From Aurantimonas coralicida_A (lineage in GTDB: Bacteria > Pseudomonadota > Alphaproteobacteria > Rhizobiales > Rhizobiaceae): DNA of 64,000 bases. Positions 8,532-19,530 of this stretch are shown piece by piece. Where the stretch lies: contig NZ_JAYXIH010000024.1 in assembly GCF_036016755.1 (NCBI RefSeq), forward strand, positions 1-64,000, in the 5' to 3' direction. A program made the position numbers and the translations under genes. Every line of letters begins with the position of its first letter. Positions within the stretch are counted from its first letter, which is position 1. Below the pieces are notes generated by a model. The model searched no databases. It saw only the letters and a list, made by a program, of their open reading frames with translations, and had not been told where the DNA came from.

Positions 8532-8945
8532 TCAGAGCAGATCGATCAGATGGGGGATCAACGGCTCGTCGGCGGGCGGCATCGGGTAGTCGCGAAGCTG
8601 CGTCGCGCGGACCCATTTCAGCCGCTGCCCCTCACGCGGGACCGGGATGCCCTCGTAACGGCGGCAGATGTAAAGCGGCATGAGGAGATGGAAGTCGTCG
8701 TAGGAATGACTGGCGAAGGTCAGTGGCGCCAGACAGGCCGCCTTCGTCACGATGCCCAGCTCCTCGTGCAATTCGCGGATCAGCGTCGCCTCCGGCGTCT
8801 CGCCGGGCTCGACCTTGCCGCCGGGAAATTCCCACAAGCCGGCGAGCGGCTTGCCGGCTGGACGCTCGGCGATGAGCAGGCGCCCGTCGGCATCGATCAG
8901 CGCGCAGGCGACGACGAGGAGCAGGCGACGTTCTGCCGACATCAT
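8532..8945 (-). CDS. mutT: Nudix hydrolase, MutT-like
   Basis: A 137-residue MutT-type Nudix hydrolase; MutT removes 8-oxo-dGTP from the nucleotide pool and so prevents A:T to C:G changes. The Nudix box is complete at about 43-65 (GKVEPGE, then RELHEELGI). Length and overall pattern, including LAGLWEFPGGKVE, fit MutT rather than other Nudix enzymes. The start ATGATG overlaps the stop of the upstream GNAT gene by four bases. The reading frame is open much further upstream, but that part is the shadow of the GNAT gene. Confidence 0.9.
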   Translation of the reverse strand: MMSAERRLLLVVACALIDADGRLLIAERPAGKPLAGLWEFPGGKVEPGETPEATLIRELHEELGIVTKAACLAPLTFASHSYDDFHLLMPLYICRRYEGIPVPREGQRLKWVRATQLRDYPMPPADEPLIPHLIDLL

Positions 8946-9706
8946 CGCGTTCCGCCCGGCGGCGCGCGATAGACGTAGCGATAGGCTTCCGAAAAGCCGA
9001 GCGAACGATAAAGTGACAGACCCGCCGCGTTGGCGGCCTCGACCTGCACCCAGCCCGTCCTGGAGCCCTTGTGGACCGTGTAGCGCAGCGCCGTTGCGAC
9101 GAGGTCGCGACCAATTCCCTTCTGGCGTTCGCGACGATGGACAGCCACGTCGAGAAGGCCGGCGAGATCGTTGTCGTGGATCGCGAGCGCCACCGCGATC
9201 GGCGCTCCTGCCTCGTTCTCGCGAACGAACAAGCCCGTCGGCGGTCGGATCGCCTCCAGTATATCCGTCAGCCCCGTACGCAGGGTCGACGCGCGTTCGT
9301 GGACTTGAAGGCTGGCCTCGACATAACGCGCCGTGTCGCGGATCGGAATCCGTTCGATCGAGGCGCTGAGATCGAGTTGGGTCAGGTCCGCCGTCATGAC
9401 GATCGACTCGTCGAAGCGCTCCCATCCCTCAGCGTCGAGATAATTGACGAGTTCGGGGGGCGCCAACGGCGACTGCCGGACGATGATCGCGCGGCCGAAT
9501 TGCGTGAACGACTCGCGGGCACGCGCGACGCGCTGCGCGATGTCGGAATTGTCGGATGGATCGAGCGGATTGACGGAATTCAGGCGTTTGGCGGGAAACG
9601 AGGCGGTCAGGCGCACCGCCCAGGTGCCGTCGAACGCGGTCGAAGACGCCGGCCACGCCCGGAAACCGGCCGCCTCGAGCCGCCGAACGACGGCGAGCTG
9701 GCGCAT
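8942..9706 (-). CDS. GNAT family N-acetyltransferase
   Basis: An acetyltransferase of the GNAT fold. The acetyl-CoA-binding region is DVAVHRRERQKGIGRDLVATAL and the C-terminal part is NAAGLSLYRSLGFSEAYRYVYR. The N-terminal half is a divergent GNAT-like domain (VVRRLEAAGFRAWPASST, then RAIIVRQSPLAPPELV). The substrate is unknown. The start at 9706, four bases past the argJ stop, gives the natural N-terminus; ATGs at 9730 and 9742 would overlap argJ, and none has a strong SD. It lies between argJ and mutT in a coupled operon, an order seen in other Rhizobiales. Confidence 0.8.
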   Translation of the reverse strand: MRQLAVVRRLEAAGFRAWPASSTAFDGTWAVRLTASFPAKRLNSVNPLDPSDNSDIAQRVARARESFTQFGRAIIVRQSPLAPPELVNYLDAEGWERFDESIVMTADLTQLDLSASIERIPIRDTARYVEASLQVHERASTLRTGLTDILEAIRPPTGLFVRENEAGAPIAVALAIHDNDLAGLLDVAVHRRERQKGIGRDLVATALRYTVHKGSRTGWVQVEAANAAGLSLYRSLGFSEAYRYVYRAPPGGTR

Positions 9707-9710
9707 CGTC

Positions 9711-10952
9711 TCAGCTTCGGTAATCGCCATTGATCGCGACATAGTCCTTGGTCAGATCGCAGCTATAGACCGTCCAACGTCCGGTTCCGAGGCCGAGTTC
9801 GACCCGGATCGGGATTTCGGCCCCGCGCATCACGGCCGAGGCTTCGGCTTCGGAATAGTCGGGATCGCGCGCGCCGCCCTCGGCGACACGAACGCCGCCG
9901 AAATGGATGGTCAGCCGGTCCCGGTCGGCCTCTTCGCCGGCCTTGCCGACGGCCATGACGACGCGGCCCCAATTGGCGTCCTCGCCGGCTACGGCCGTCT
10001 TGACCAGAGGTGAATTGGCGATCGACAGCGCGATGCGCTTGGCGGCCGCGTCGCTGGTCGCGCCATCGACGGTGACCTGAATCTCCTTGCGTGCGCCCTC
10101 CCCGTCGCGCGCGACCTGGCGCGCGAGATCGAGCATGAGATCGCCGAGCGCTTGGCGGAAGCCGGCGACGCGGTCGTCGTCGGCATCGGAGATTTCCGGG
10201 CAGCCGCGCCGCGCGGCGGCGCCCGTCGCGAAAAGAAGTAGCGTGTCGGAGGTCGAGGTATCGCTATCGACCGTCACCGAATTGAAGCTCGGAGCCACGG
10301 CCTCCGTCAGCATCGCCTGCAACGCCGGCGACGCGATCGCCGCGTCGGTTGCGACGAAGGACAGCATCGTCGCCATGTCCGGCGCGATCATGCCGGCGCC
10401 CTTGGCGATGCCGTTGATCGTCACGACGGTCCCCTCGATCGTCACCTGCCGCGTGGCCAACTTGGGGTAGGTGTCGGTGGTCATGATCGCGTCAGCGGCC
10501 TCGCGCCACCCGTTGCCGGCGGCCTGTTCCGCCAGTCCGGCGAGGAGGCCGGTGAACTTGCCGGCATCGAGCGGCTCGCCGATGACCCCGGTCGAGGCGA
10601 GAAAGATGTCCTGCGGCGATGCATCGACCGCCGCCGCGGCGGCGGCGGCGGTCATCTCCGTCGCCTCGCGCCCCTTCTTGCCGGTGAAGGCGTTGGCATT
10701 GCCGGAGTTGACGACCAGCGCCCGGGCAACGCCGCCGCGAAGGCTCTCACGGCTAAAATCCACCGGCGCAGACGGGCATTTCGATGTGGTGAAGACACCG
10801 GCGACCGCGGCCGGTCCATCGAACGTCATCAGGAGGACGTCGGTGCGTCCGGCATATTTGATGCCGGCGGCGGCCGTCGCGATCCGCAGCCCCTCGATCG
10901 GAGGCAGGACCGCGAAGGCGGTAGGGGCAAGCGGCGAGACGGTCGTCGTCAT
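9711..10952 (-). CDS. argJ: Bifunctional glutamate N-acetyltransferase/amino-acid acetyltransferase ArgJ
   Basis: ArgJ transfers the acetyl group from N-acetylornithine to glutamate (and can also use acetyl-CoA), closing the acetyl cycle of arginine synthesis. The protein has 413 residues. It is made as one chain and cuts itself before a threonine; the site is visible as GMIAPDMATMLSF, cleaving A194-T195. Other family marks are NSGNANAFTGKKG and DSDTSTSDTLLLF. The start at 10952 was chosen over the upstream ATG because it gives the usual N-terminus. It is followed directly by the GNAT and mutT genes. Confidence 0.95.
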   Translation of the reverse strand: MTTTVSPLAPTAFAVLPPIEGLRIATAAAGIKYAGRTDVLLMTFDGPAAVAGVFTTSKCPSAPVDFSRESLRGGVARALVVNSGNANAFTGKKGREATEMTAAAAAAAVDASPQDIFLASTGVIGEPLDAGKFTGLLAGLAEQAAGNGWREAADAIMTTDTYPKLATRQVTIEGTVVTINGIAKGAGMIAPDMATMLSFVATDAAIASPALQAMLTEAVAPSFNSVTVDSDTSTSDTLLLFATGAAARRGCPEISDADDDRVAGFRQALGDLMLDLARQVARDGEGARKEIQVTVDGATSDAAAKRIALSIANSPLVKTAVAGEDANWGRVVMAVGKAGEEADRDRLTIHFGGVRVAEGGARDPDYSEAEASAVMRGAEIPIRVELGLGTGRWTVYSCDLTKDYVAINGDYRS

Positions 10953-11131
10953 ATCGTCACCGGAACAAGTCGGTTGCAAAAGGGAAAGAACGGCGTTCGG
11001 CGGCGCGATAAACCAGCCGCATCACGGTCGTCGGCCAATACCGGTGCGGACGGGCCGAAGCCGAGGCCATTCGCCGATCCAGGCGCGTTCGAAACCGGCA
11101 AACCGGGCGGACGGCTCTCGGCCAAGGACCG

Positions 11132-12019
11132 CTATTTCGCGGCCGGTTCTGTGGCAGGCGCGGCGCCGGGCTCCATGCTCTTCTCGATCGCCTCGACCTG
11201 CTTTTTCATCTCAGGGTCGACATATTCGACCGAAAGCGCCGCACGGGCATCGCGCACCAGTTTCATGTATTTCTCGCGCAGGACCACTTGCCGCACCTGA
11301 TCCTTGATCTGCTCGAAGCTCGGCTTTTGCGCTTCGCGCTTTTCCTCGACCTTGATCACATGCCAGCCGAACTGGGTCTCCACCGGTTCCTTGGTGTAGG
11401 TACCCGGCTCCATTGCGAACGCCGCTTTCTCGAAGGCCGGCACCATCTGGCCGGCGCCGAAGAACCCGAGGTCGCCGCCTTCGGGGCCGGACGGGCCGGT
11501 GGATTTCTCCTTGGCCACCGCCTCGAAATCCCCGCCCTCGTCGAGCTGCTTGATCACCGCCTCGGCCTCTTCCTTGGTCTTCACCAGAATATGACGGGCG
11601 TGGACTTCTTGCTTGGCTTCGACCGTGGCGATTTCCTTGTCGTAGCGCGCCTTGAGCTCCTCGTCGGTCACTGCCGCCACGCCGTTCTTGGCGAAATAGG
11701 CGTTGTGAAGCGCGCGTTCGCGCTGGAAGGCGATCTCGGTGGCGACATCCGGCTCGTCCTGGAGCTTGGCCTTCTCCGCCTCCTGGGCGAGGGCCTTGAT
11801 GTCGATCAGGGCGGACAGCAACGCCAGCTTGCGCTGCTCCGGCGGCATCTGGGCGAACTGCTGGCCAATCGCACCGGCGGCGGCCATGAGGTCGCGCTCG
11901 GTGATCTCCTTGTCGCCCACCTTGGCGACGACGTCGGATTCGGCAGCGAAAGCCGGCGTGGCGAAGGTCATGAGAGCAACAGCACTTGCTGCGAGCGTCA
12001 GTCTGAGATCGAAAGTCAT
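11132..12019 (-). CDS. Periplasmic parvulin-type peptidyl-prolyl isomerase
   Basis: A 295-residue exported foldase of the SurA/PrsA type. It has a signal peptide (TLAASAVALMTFATPAFA), an N-terminal helical chaperone part, then one parvulin domain from about 133 to 230 (EVHARHILVKTKEEAE, GGDLGFFGAGQMVPAFE, TQFGWHVIKV). The C-terminus is a charged helix and a short Pro/Ala tail. It probably helps fold outer-membrane or secreted proteins in the periplasm. The start at 12019 matches the signal peptide and has AGGAC about ten bases ahead. It is divergent from secA, the usual neighbour in this order. Confidence 0.9.
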   Translation of the reverse strand: MTFDLRLTLAASAVALMTFATPAFAAESDVVAKVGDKEITERDLMAAAGAIGQQFAQMPPEQRKLALLSALIDIKALAQEAEKAKLQDEPDVATEIAFQRERALHNAYFAKNGVAAVTDEELKARYDKEIATVEAKQEVHARHILVKTKEEAEAVIKQLDEGGDFEAVAKEKSTGPSGPEGGDLGFFGAGQMVPAFEKAAFAMEPGTYTKEPVETQFGWHVIKVEEKREAQKPSFEQIKDQVRQVVLREKYMKLVRDARAALSVEYVDPEMKKQVEAIEKSMEPGAAPATEPAAK

Positions 12020-12140
12020 GGCAAAGACCGTCCTTTGCGGTTCGGTGGGAAATGGGCCCGGATACCAAGCCGCGAGATGGGTTGCAGAGCGGCCTCGTGC
12101 GAGCTCTCGGCGCGGCGTGGCGGCCTTTGGCGGCGCGCCG

Positions 12141-12169
12141 TTGACATCGGTTTGGCCCCCTCTTATCTC
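12141..12169 (+). promoter_or_regulatory. Candidate secA promoter
   Basis: TTGACA at 12141-12146 followed 16-17 bases later by TTATCT/TATCTC at 12163-12169, in the 288-bp gap between the divergent isomerase and secA genes, reading toward secA. This is a match by eye to the sigma-70-like consensus. The remaining leader before the secA ATG (about 140 bases) holds no recognised element. Confidence 0.4.
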
Positions 12170-12307
12170 TCGCGCGTTCTGAAAGTCCAGCCGCCTTCCG
12201 CGAAGTTTGAGGGCTTCCGACATTCCGGCGACTGCCCGGAATCAGCGGCAGCCGGCCGGCAGGCCGGTCGGGGCAGCGGCGACTCACATACTTGGAAGGA
12301 CCGGTTC

Positions 12308-15034
<2,727 letters not shown>

Positions 15035-15065
15035 GAACGGCCCGACCACGCGTAGAACCAAATCC

Positions 15066-15104
15066 AAAAAACGGCCGCCGGAGCAAAGCTTCGGCGACCG
15101 TTTT
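15066..15104 (+). terminator. Rho-independent terminator of secA
   Basis: A GC-rich hairpin 32 bases after the secA stop: AAAACGG-CGCCG pairs with CGGCG-CCGTTTT around GAGCAAAGCT, with single-base bulges. It is flanked by A-tracts on the left and T-tracts on the right, so it could end transcription from both sides. Confidence 0.75.
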
Positions 15105-15109
15105 GTTGA

Positions 15110-15173
15110 GAGCATCGGACCAAAAAGTGGAATCCGATTTTGGATAATTCCGATGCTCAATCAAAGTGCTAGA
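15110..15173 (+). repeat. Palindromic repeat A (copy 1), with truncated B
   Basis: Perfect 10-bp terminal inverted repeats GAGCATCGGA (15110-15119) and TCCGATGCTC (15149-15158) enclose a core with AAAAAGTGGAATCCG. A linker AATCAAAGTGCTAGA follows (15159-15173), matching the linker of copies 2 and 3, but the adjoining B palindrome is missing apart from the TAGA. Copies 2 and 3 are at 29228-29330 and 33785-33888. Confidence 0.85.
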
Positions 15174-15204
15174 CGCGAGGCCGAGGGCCGATCCGCAAAT
15201 CCGT

Positions 15205-16203
15205 CTACTTCGAGAAGCCCGAGAAGATCGAGCCGCCCGAGGACGACCGGCCGATGCGGTTGCCCTCCCGGTCGTAGCCCTCGCGGCGATGCTGCTCCTC
15301 GGCATAGGCTCCGGCGCTGATCGGCTGGCCCGTACGATAGCTGAAATTGGCGGTTTCCGCGAACTCGCTCGGCGTCATCGACGCCGCAATCGTCTGCTCC
15401 TTGGTCTCGTCGGCGGTCACTTTGGCCGCCACTTCCGGAGCCAGGTCAAAGTCCGGACATGCCCCGGTCGGGGAAAGGCCGGCGACGGTCTCGGCGCTTT
15501 GGTCGAAGACGTACCGCCGATCGCAGACGCCGACATTCGGCTGGCGGCGAGTGATCTCGAAATGATCCGAGCCCTTCTTCAGCATCTTCCAGAATTCGTA
15601 GTGCTGGGAATTGCGATGCCGCGCCATGTTCTTCGGCGTCATGCGGAACGGATAGGCTTGGATCTGGAACGCCCGCTGGCCACCCTGGAAGGATTCGCGG
15701 GCCAGCGCGAAGATTTCGGTGATCTGCCCGTTGTCCATGGCGTAGCAGCCGGCGGAATTGCACGAGCCGTGGATCATCAGGAAGGTGCCGGTGCGTCCGT
15801 TGGCCCGGTCATAGGCGTTCGGAAAGCCCATATTGACGGACAGATAATAGTTCGAGTTCGGGTTCATCTGCGCCGGCGTGACGGTGTAAAAACCTTCCGG
15901 CGCCTGCCGGTCGCCCTCCTGGAACTTCGGCCCGAGCTTCCCGGACCAAGCGCAGATCGGGTAGGTCTTGAGCAGCGCATAGGTCCCGTCAGTCTTCTGC
16001 TTCCAGACTTCGAGCTCGGATTCTTCCTTGAACAGCCGCACGAGGATCGGCGACTTGACACCCATCCCGTTGGCATTGATCGCCTGAACGAGCGCGGCTG
16101 GCAGCGGCGCGTTCGCCGGCAGGAGATCGCTGTATTGGCAGGCGGAAAGCGTGAAGAGCCCCAGCGCGAGCGCGGCAGCCGTCACGAGGCGTCGGACGAA
16201 CAT
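15205..16203 (-). CDS. YafK/ErfK-type L,D-transpeptidase lipoprotein
   Basis: A 332-residue lipoprotein with a YkuD-type L,D-transpeptidase domain. Enzymes of this fold make or cut 3-3 crosslinks in peptidoglycan or attach and release proteins from it. The lipobox is FTLSAC with the lipidated Cys at 22. The catalytic motif is IHGSCNSAGCYAM with H145 and C153. The C-terminal 130 residues after the domain are hydrophilic and end in a Ser/Gly-rich tail. The start at 16203 places the signal peptide first; an in-frame ATG at 16224 is also possible and would sit directly against a hairpin. It is closest to the YafK/DpaA-like branch. Confidence 0.85.
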   Translation of the reverse strand: MFVRRLVTAAALALGLFTLSACQYSDLLPANAPLPAALVQAINANGMGVKSPILVRLFKEESELEVWKQKTDGTYALLKTYPICAWSGKLGPKFQEGDRQAPEGFYTVTPAQMNPNSNYYLSVNMGFPNAYDRANGRTGTFLMIHGSCNSAGCYAMDNGQITEIFALARESFQGGQRAFQIQAYPFRMTPKNMARHRNSQHYEFWKMLKKGSDHFEITRRQPNVGVCDRRYVFDQSAETVAGLSPTGACPDFDLAPEVAAKVTADETKEQTIAASMTPSEFAETANFSYRTGQPISAGAYAEEQHRREGYDREGNRIGRSSSGGSIFSGFSK

Positions 16204-16224
16204 CCCCTCAATTCCCCATCGCAT

Positions 16225-16249
16225 ACGAGGATCGCCCGGCGATCCTCGT
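16225..16249 (-). promoter_or_regulatory. Perfect hairpin just upstream of the L,D-transpeptidase gene
   Basis: An 11-bp perfect inverted repeat (ACGAGGATCGC / GCGATCCTCGT) with a 3-base loop, ending one base before the ATG at 16224 and 22 bases before the preferred start at 16203. In the transcript it could mask or expose the start region. Whether it is regulatory or a chance palindrome cannot be told. Confidence 0.5.
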
Positions 16250-16491
16250 CCCCACTCAGATCGCGGCCACAGAGGAGCCGCTCGATCTCTTGCGATGGCG
16301 AACCCCGGCGACGCCGGCTGAGCCCATCGCACGCTTGATCCATCCGTACCGCGATCAGGGTGACAGAACCGTAAACCACGCGTCTTGATAGATCAGTCAA
16401 GACTTATTGTATTAAGCCACGACCATGGCCGCAATTTGGCAAATGCCGAAGGGTAAGGAAACCGGCGATCGCGGCAAAACCGCAACAGACA

Positions 16492-17445
16492 TCAAAGATT
16501 CCGCCCGATCGCCAGGAATTTCTCCCGACGCTGGCGCCGCAGGGCCTCGCCGTCCAGGCTCGCCAATTCGGCAAAGGCGGCCCGCACGTTATCCGCCGCA
16601 TTGTCGATCCCTTCCTCCGGCGAGCGATGAATGCCCCCGACGGGTTCCTCGACGATGGCGTCGATGACGCCGAAGCCCATCAGATCCTGCGCGGTGATCT
16701 TCATCGCCTGAGCGACGTCGCGCGCCCGCGTCGCGTCGCGCCAGAGGATCGAGGCGCCGGCCTCCGGCGAAATGACGGAATAGATCGCGTGCTCGAGCAT
16801 GAGCACACGATTGGCCGTGGCGATGGCGATGGCCCCGCCGGAGCCGCCCTCACCGATCACCAGCGAGACCATCGGGACCTTGAGATTGAGGCAGGCCTCC
16901 GTCGACCGAGCGATGGCCTCGGCCTGGCCGCGCTCCTCGGCGCCGATACCGGGATAGGCGCCCGCCGTGTCGACGAGGGTGAGTACGGGGATGGCGAAGC
17001 GTTCGGCGAGTTCCATGATGCGGACGGCCTTGCGGTAGCCCTCGGGCCGGGCCATGCCGAAATTATGCTTGAGGCGGGCTTGCGTGTCCGAGCCCTTTTC
17101 CTGGCCGATGACCGCGATCGGCTGGCCGTCGAGGCGGCCGAATCCGCTGATGATCGCGTAATCCTCGGCGTAGAAGCGGTCGCCGGCCAGCGGCACGAAA
17201 TCGGTGATCAGTCGGTTGATATAGTCCAGGCAATGCGGCCGGTCGGGATGCCGCGCCACCTGGGTCTTCTGCCACGGAGTCAGCTTGCGGTAGAGGTCGG
17301 CCAAGGCATCGCGCGAACGCTTTTCGAGCCGCTGGATCTCGTCGGTGACGTCGACGGCGTCCTTGCCCCCCTCGATCTTCTTCAATTCGATGATCTGGCC
17401 TTCCAGATCCGCGACCGGTTTTTCGAAATCGAGATAATTGTGCAT
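16492..17445 (-). CDS. accA: Acetyl-CoA carboxylase carboxyltransferase subunit alpha
   Basis: AccA pairs with AccD to move the carboxyl group from biotin-BCCP to acetyl-CoA, giving malonyl-CoA for fatty acid synthesis. The protein has 317 residues, the family norm. Marks include the N-terminal YLDFEKPVADLEGQI, RHPDRPHCLDYI, LVDTAGAYPGIGAEERGQ, and GEGGSGGAIAI with VISPEAGASILWRD. It follows xerD in the same direction after 179 bp. Confidence 0.97.
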   Translation of the reverse strand: MHNYLDFEKPVADLEGQIIELKKIEGGKDAVDVTDEIQRLEKRSRDALADLYRKLTPWQKTQVARHPDRPHCLDYINRLITDFVPLAGDRFYAEDYAIISGFGRLDGQPIAVIGQEKGSDTQARLKHNFGMARPEGYRKAVRIMELAERFAIPVLTLVDTAGAYPGIGAEERGQAEAIARSTEACLNLKVPMVSLVIGEGGSGGAIAIATANRVLMLEHAIYSVISPEAGASILWRDATRARDVAQAMKITAQDLMGFGVIDAIVEEPVGGIHRSPEEGIDNAADNVRAAFAELASLDGEALRRQRREKFLAIGRNL

Positions 17446-17624
17446 CGGTTACGCGGCGTCGGCCGTCCTTTGGATGTGGCGACCGGCAGGGCGGCCGGTG
17501 AGCCGCGAGGCAAAATCGGCGGCGGTCCGTTCGGCCACCCTCCGACGCCATCGGCTGAAGGTCTTCATGCGCGGCGGAAACTGGCTACGCGCCGCCACCT
17601 TGTCAAGGAATCCCGCGCGCCGCA

Positions 17625-18608
17625 TCAATCGCCGCTCAGCGCCGACAGCGGATGATGATCGGTTACGAGGCGGATCAAGCGTTCTTCCAGAACATGAGTG
17701 TAGATCTGCGTCGTTGAAATATCGGCATGACCGAGAAGTTCCTGTACCGCCCGCAGATCGGCGCCGTTCTGCAGAAGATGGCTGGCGAAGGCATGGCGCA
17801 AGACGTGCGGCGACATCCGCGCGGCGGGAATGCCGGCACGAACCGCGAGCGCTTTGAGGTCGCGCGCGAAGGCTTGCCGGGTCAGGTGTCCGCTTTCCGA
17901 GAGCGCCGGAAAGAGCCATTGCCCGTCGTCGGCGATGCCCGCCGCCCGCATCGCCTCGGCAAATCGCGCCAAGGCTTCCCGGGCGGCCTCGCCGATCGGC
18001 ACCATCCGCTCCTTGTCGCCCTTGCCGCGCACGACGATCATCCGGTTTTTCGCCCGAAGCACCGACAGCGGCAGGCTGACGAGTTCGGAGACCCTCAGCC
18101 CGGTGGCATAGAGAAGCTCGACCAGCGCGCACATCCGTGCCGCCCGTGCGCGGCGGCGCGGCGAAGCCTCCGGGTCTCGCGCCTCCTCGTCGGCCCGGCC
18201 GATCAGCCGGTCGACCTCGTCCTCGCTCATGATCTTCGGCAGCGGCCGTTTTTTCCGCGCGCCCTCGATCGGCCCAGTGGGATCGTCGCCACGGCGGCCT
18301 TCGGCATAGAGAAAGCGGTAGAACTGGCGCAGCGCCGACAACCGCCGCGAGCGGCTGCTCTCGGCAAAGCCGCGGGCGCCGAGCCGCGCGATATAGGCGC
18401 GAATATCATCCGTCTGCGCGCCCGTCAGCGAACCGCCCTGCCCGGCGACGAAGCCCGCCGCGTCCTCGAGATCGCGCCGATAGGCGGCGATGGTGTTGTC
18501 GGAAGCGCCCCGTTCCACCGCCATCATCTCGAGGAAGCTTTCGATGTCGGCTTCGTCGCGCCGGCCGACCGAGCCGGCGGCAACGGGCGGAGCGGGGGCC
18601 GCGCTCAT
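17625..18608 (-). CDS. xerD: Tyrosine recombinase XerD
   Basis: A 327-residue site-specific recombinase that, with XerC, resolves chromosome dimers at dif next to the FtsK translocase. The N-terminal SAM-like core-binding domain (ESFLEMMAVERGASDNTIAAY) is followed by the catalytic domain with the R-H-R-H-Y set: R in ELLYATGLRVSELVSL, HxxR in SPHVLRHAFASHLL, H in LLGHADISTTQ and Y in IYTHV. Housekeeping context beside accA and aroK, full length, and no neighbouring integron or phage genes all support XerD rather than a mobile integrase. Its ATG overlaps the stop of the small upstream gene (ATGA). Confidence 0.92.
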   Translation of the reverse strand: MSAAPAPPVAAGSVGRRDEADIESFLEMMAVERGASDNTIAAYRRDLEDAAGFVAGQGGSLTGAQTDDIRAYIARLGARGFAESSRSRRLSALRQFYRFLYAEGRRGDDPTGPIEGARKKRPLPKIMSEDEVDRLIGRADEEARDPEASPRRRARAARMCALVELLYATGLRVSELVSLPLSVLRAKNRMIVVRGKGDKERMVPIGEAAREALARFAEAMRAAGIADDGQWLFPALSESGHLTRQAFARDLKALAVRAGIPAARMSPHVLRHAFASHLLQNGADLRAVQELLGHADISTTQIYTHVLEERLIRLVTDHHPLSALSGD

Positions 18609-18775
18609 CGGCGCAGGCTCTCCGTCGGCGCCCCCGGATCGAGCTGCGGCAACGGCACCTCGACCGTCATCTCGTGGCGGGTCGGTTGGACGAAGTAGAC
18701 GAGCGCCGCCATGATGCCGTAGATGATGCCGGCGAGGATGAGAAGCGTCGTCAGGAGGCGAACGAGGGTCGGCAT
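18605..18775 (-). CDS. Small single-pass membrane protein upstream of xerD
   Basis: A 56-residue protein with one clear membrane helix (LLTTLLILAGIIYGIMAALVYFV) followed by a short polar tail, PTRHEMTVEVPLPQLDPG. Its stop codon overlaps the xerD ATG, so the two are translated together. I believe small membrane proteins occur in this position in other Rhizobiales, but know no function. The ATG at 18790 would add five residues; neither has a clear SD. Confidence 0.6.
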   Translation of the reverse strand: MPTLVRLLTTLLILAGIIYGIMAALVYFVQPTRHEMTVEVPLPQLDPGAPTESLRR

Positions 18776-18948
18776 CGTGGTCTGGCGCACTCACTGCTGG
18801 GTCGGATCCCGTTGCGGCCATTTGCTTCTAGTGAGAATGGCGCGGGACGCAAGCGACGCGTCCGGTTCTGTTCCGGCATAACCGACGGTTTTTAAGATTT
18901 CCTGTCCTTCGGCACACGCCGAAGCACGGGACGGTAACGAAAGGCGCC

Positions 18949-19530
18949 ATGAGAAGCGAATTGTCCCCGGACGGAACAGCGGCGATCCAGGACCGACTCG
19001 GCAACCGTTCGATCGCGCTCATCGGCCTGATGGGCGCTGGCAAGACGACGGTCGGCCGTCGGCTCGCCGCATTGCTCGCCTTGCCGTTTTGCGACACCGA
19101 CGTCGAGATCGAGGCGGCGTCGCGCATGACCATACCTGAGCTGTTCGAGGCCTATGGCGAGCCCGAGTTCCGGGCCCTGGAGGCGCGCGTTGTTGCCCGC
19201 CTCGCCGCCGAGGGCCCGCGGGTGATCGCGACCGGCGGCGGCGCCTATCTGCACGCGGAAACGCGCGCCATGCTGAAGCGGACGGCGATCACGGTCTGGC
19301 TGAAGGCCGATCTAGAAACGCTGATGGAGCGGGTGTCGCGCCGGTCCAATCGGCCGCTGCTGCAGACTGATGACCCGCGCGAGGTCATGCGCCGCCTCAT
19401 CGACATTCGTTATCCGGTCTACGCCGAGGCCGACATCACTATCGGCACGCGCGACGTGAAGCGCGACATCATCGCGGCCGAGATTCTCGAAGCCTTGGAC
19501 CGACACCTCGAGACGGAGAGTACCCGATGA
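18949..19530 (+). CDS. aroK: Shikimate kinase
   Basis: A 193-residue P-loop kinase that phosphorylates shikimate at O3 in the route to chorismate. Walker A is GLMGAGKTTVGR (26-37). The shikimate-binding DTDVEIEAASRMTI, FRALEARVV and GGGAY motifs follow, and the lid arginine lies in SRRSNRPLL. Its stop overlaps the aroB ATG by four bases, giving a coupled aroKB operon. Confidence 0.96.
   Translation: MRSELSPDGTAAIQDRLGNRSIALIGLMGAGKTTVGRRLAALLALPFCDTDVEIEAASRMTIPELFEAYGEPEFRALEARVVARLAAEGPRVIATGGGAYLHAETRAMLKRTAITVWLKADLETLMERVSRRSNRPLLQTDDPREVMRRLIDIRYPVYAEADITIGTRDVKRDIIAAEILEALDRHLETESTR

Noticed and set aside
11288..12307. In-frame 340-codon extension of secA
   Set aside because: It overlaps the divergent isomerase gene and its promoter region. 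The SecA family N-terminus and a good SD are at 12308.
17449..17620. Small open frame between accA and xerD (starting MKTFSRWRRR)
   Set aside because: About 39 codons, very basic, with no SD and no family; likely chance.
17625..18608. Tyrosine recombinase as evidence of a mobile element
   Set aside because: Length, core context and neighbours fit housekeeping XerD; no attachment site or cargo genes are present.
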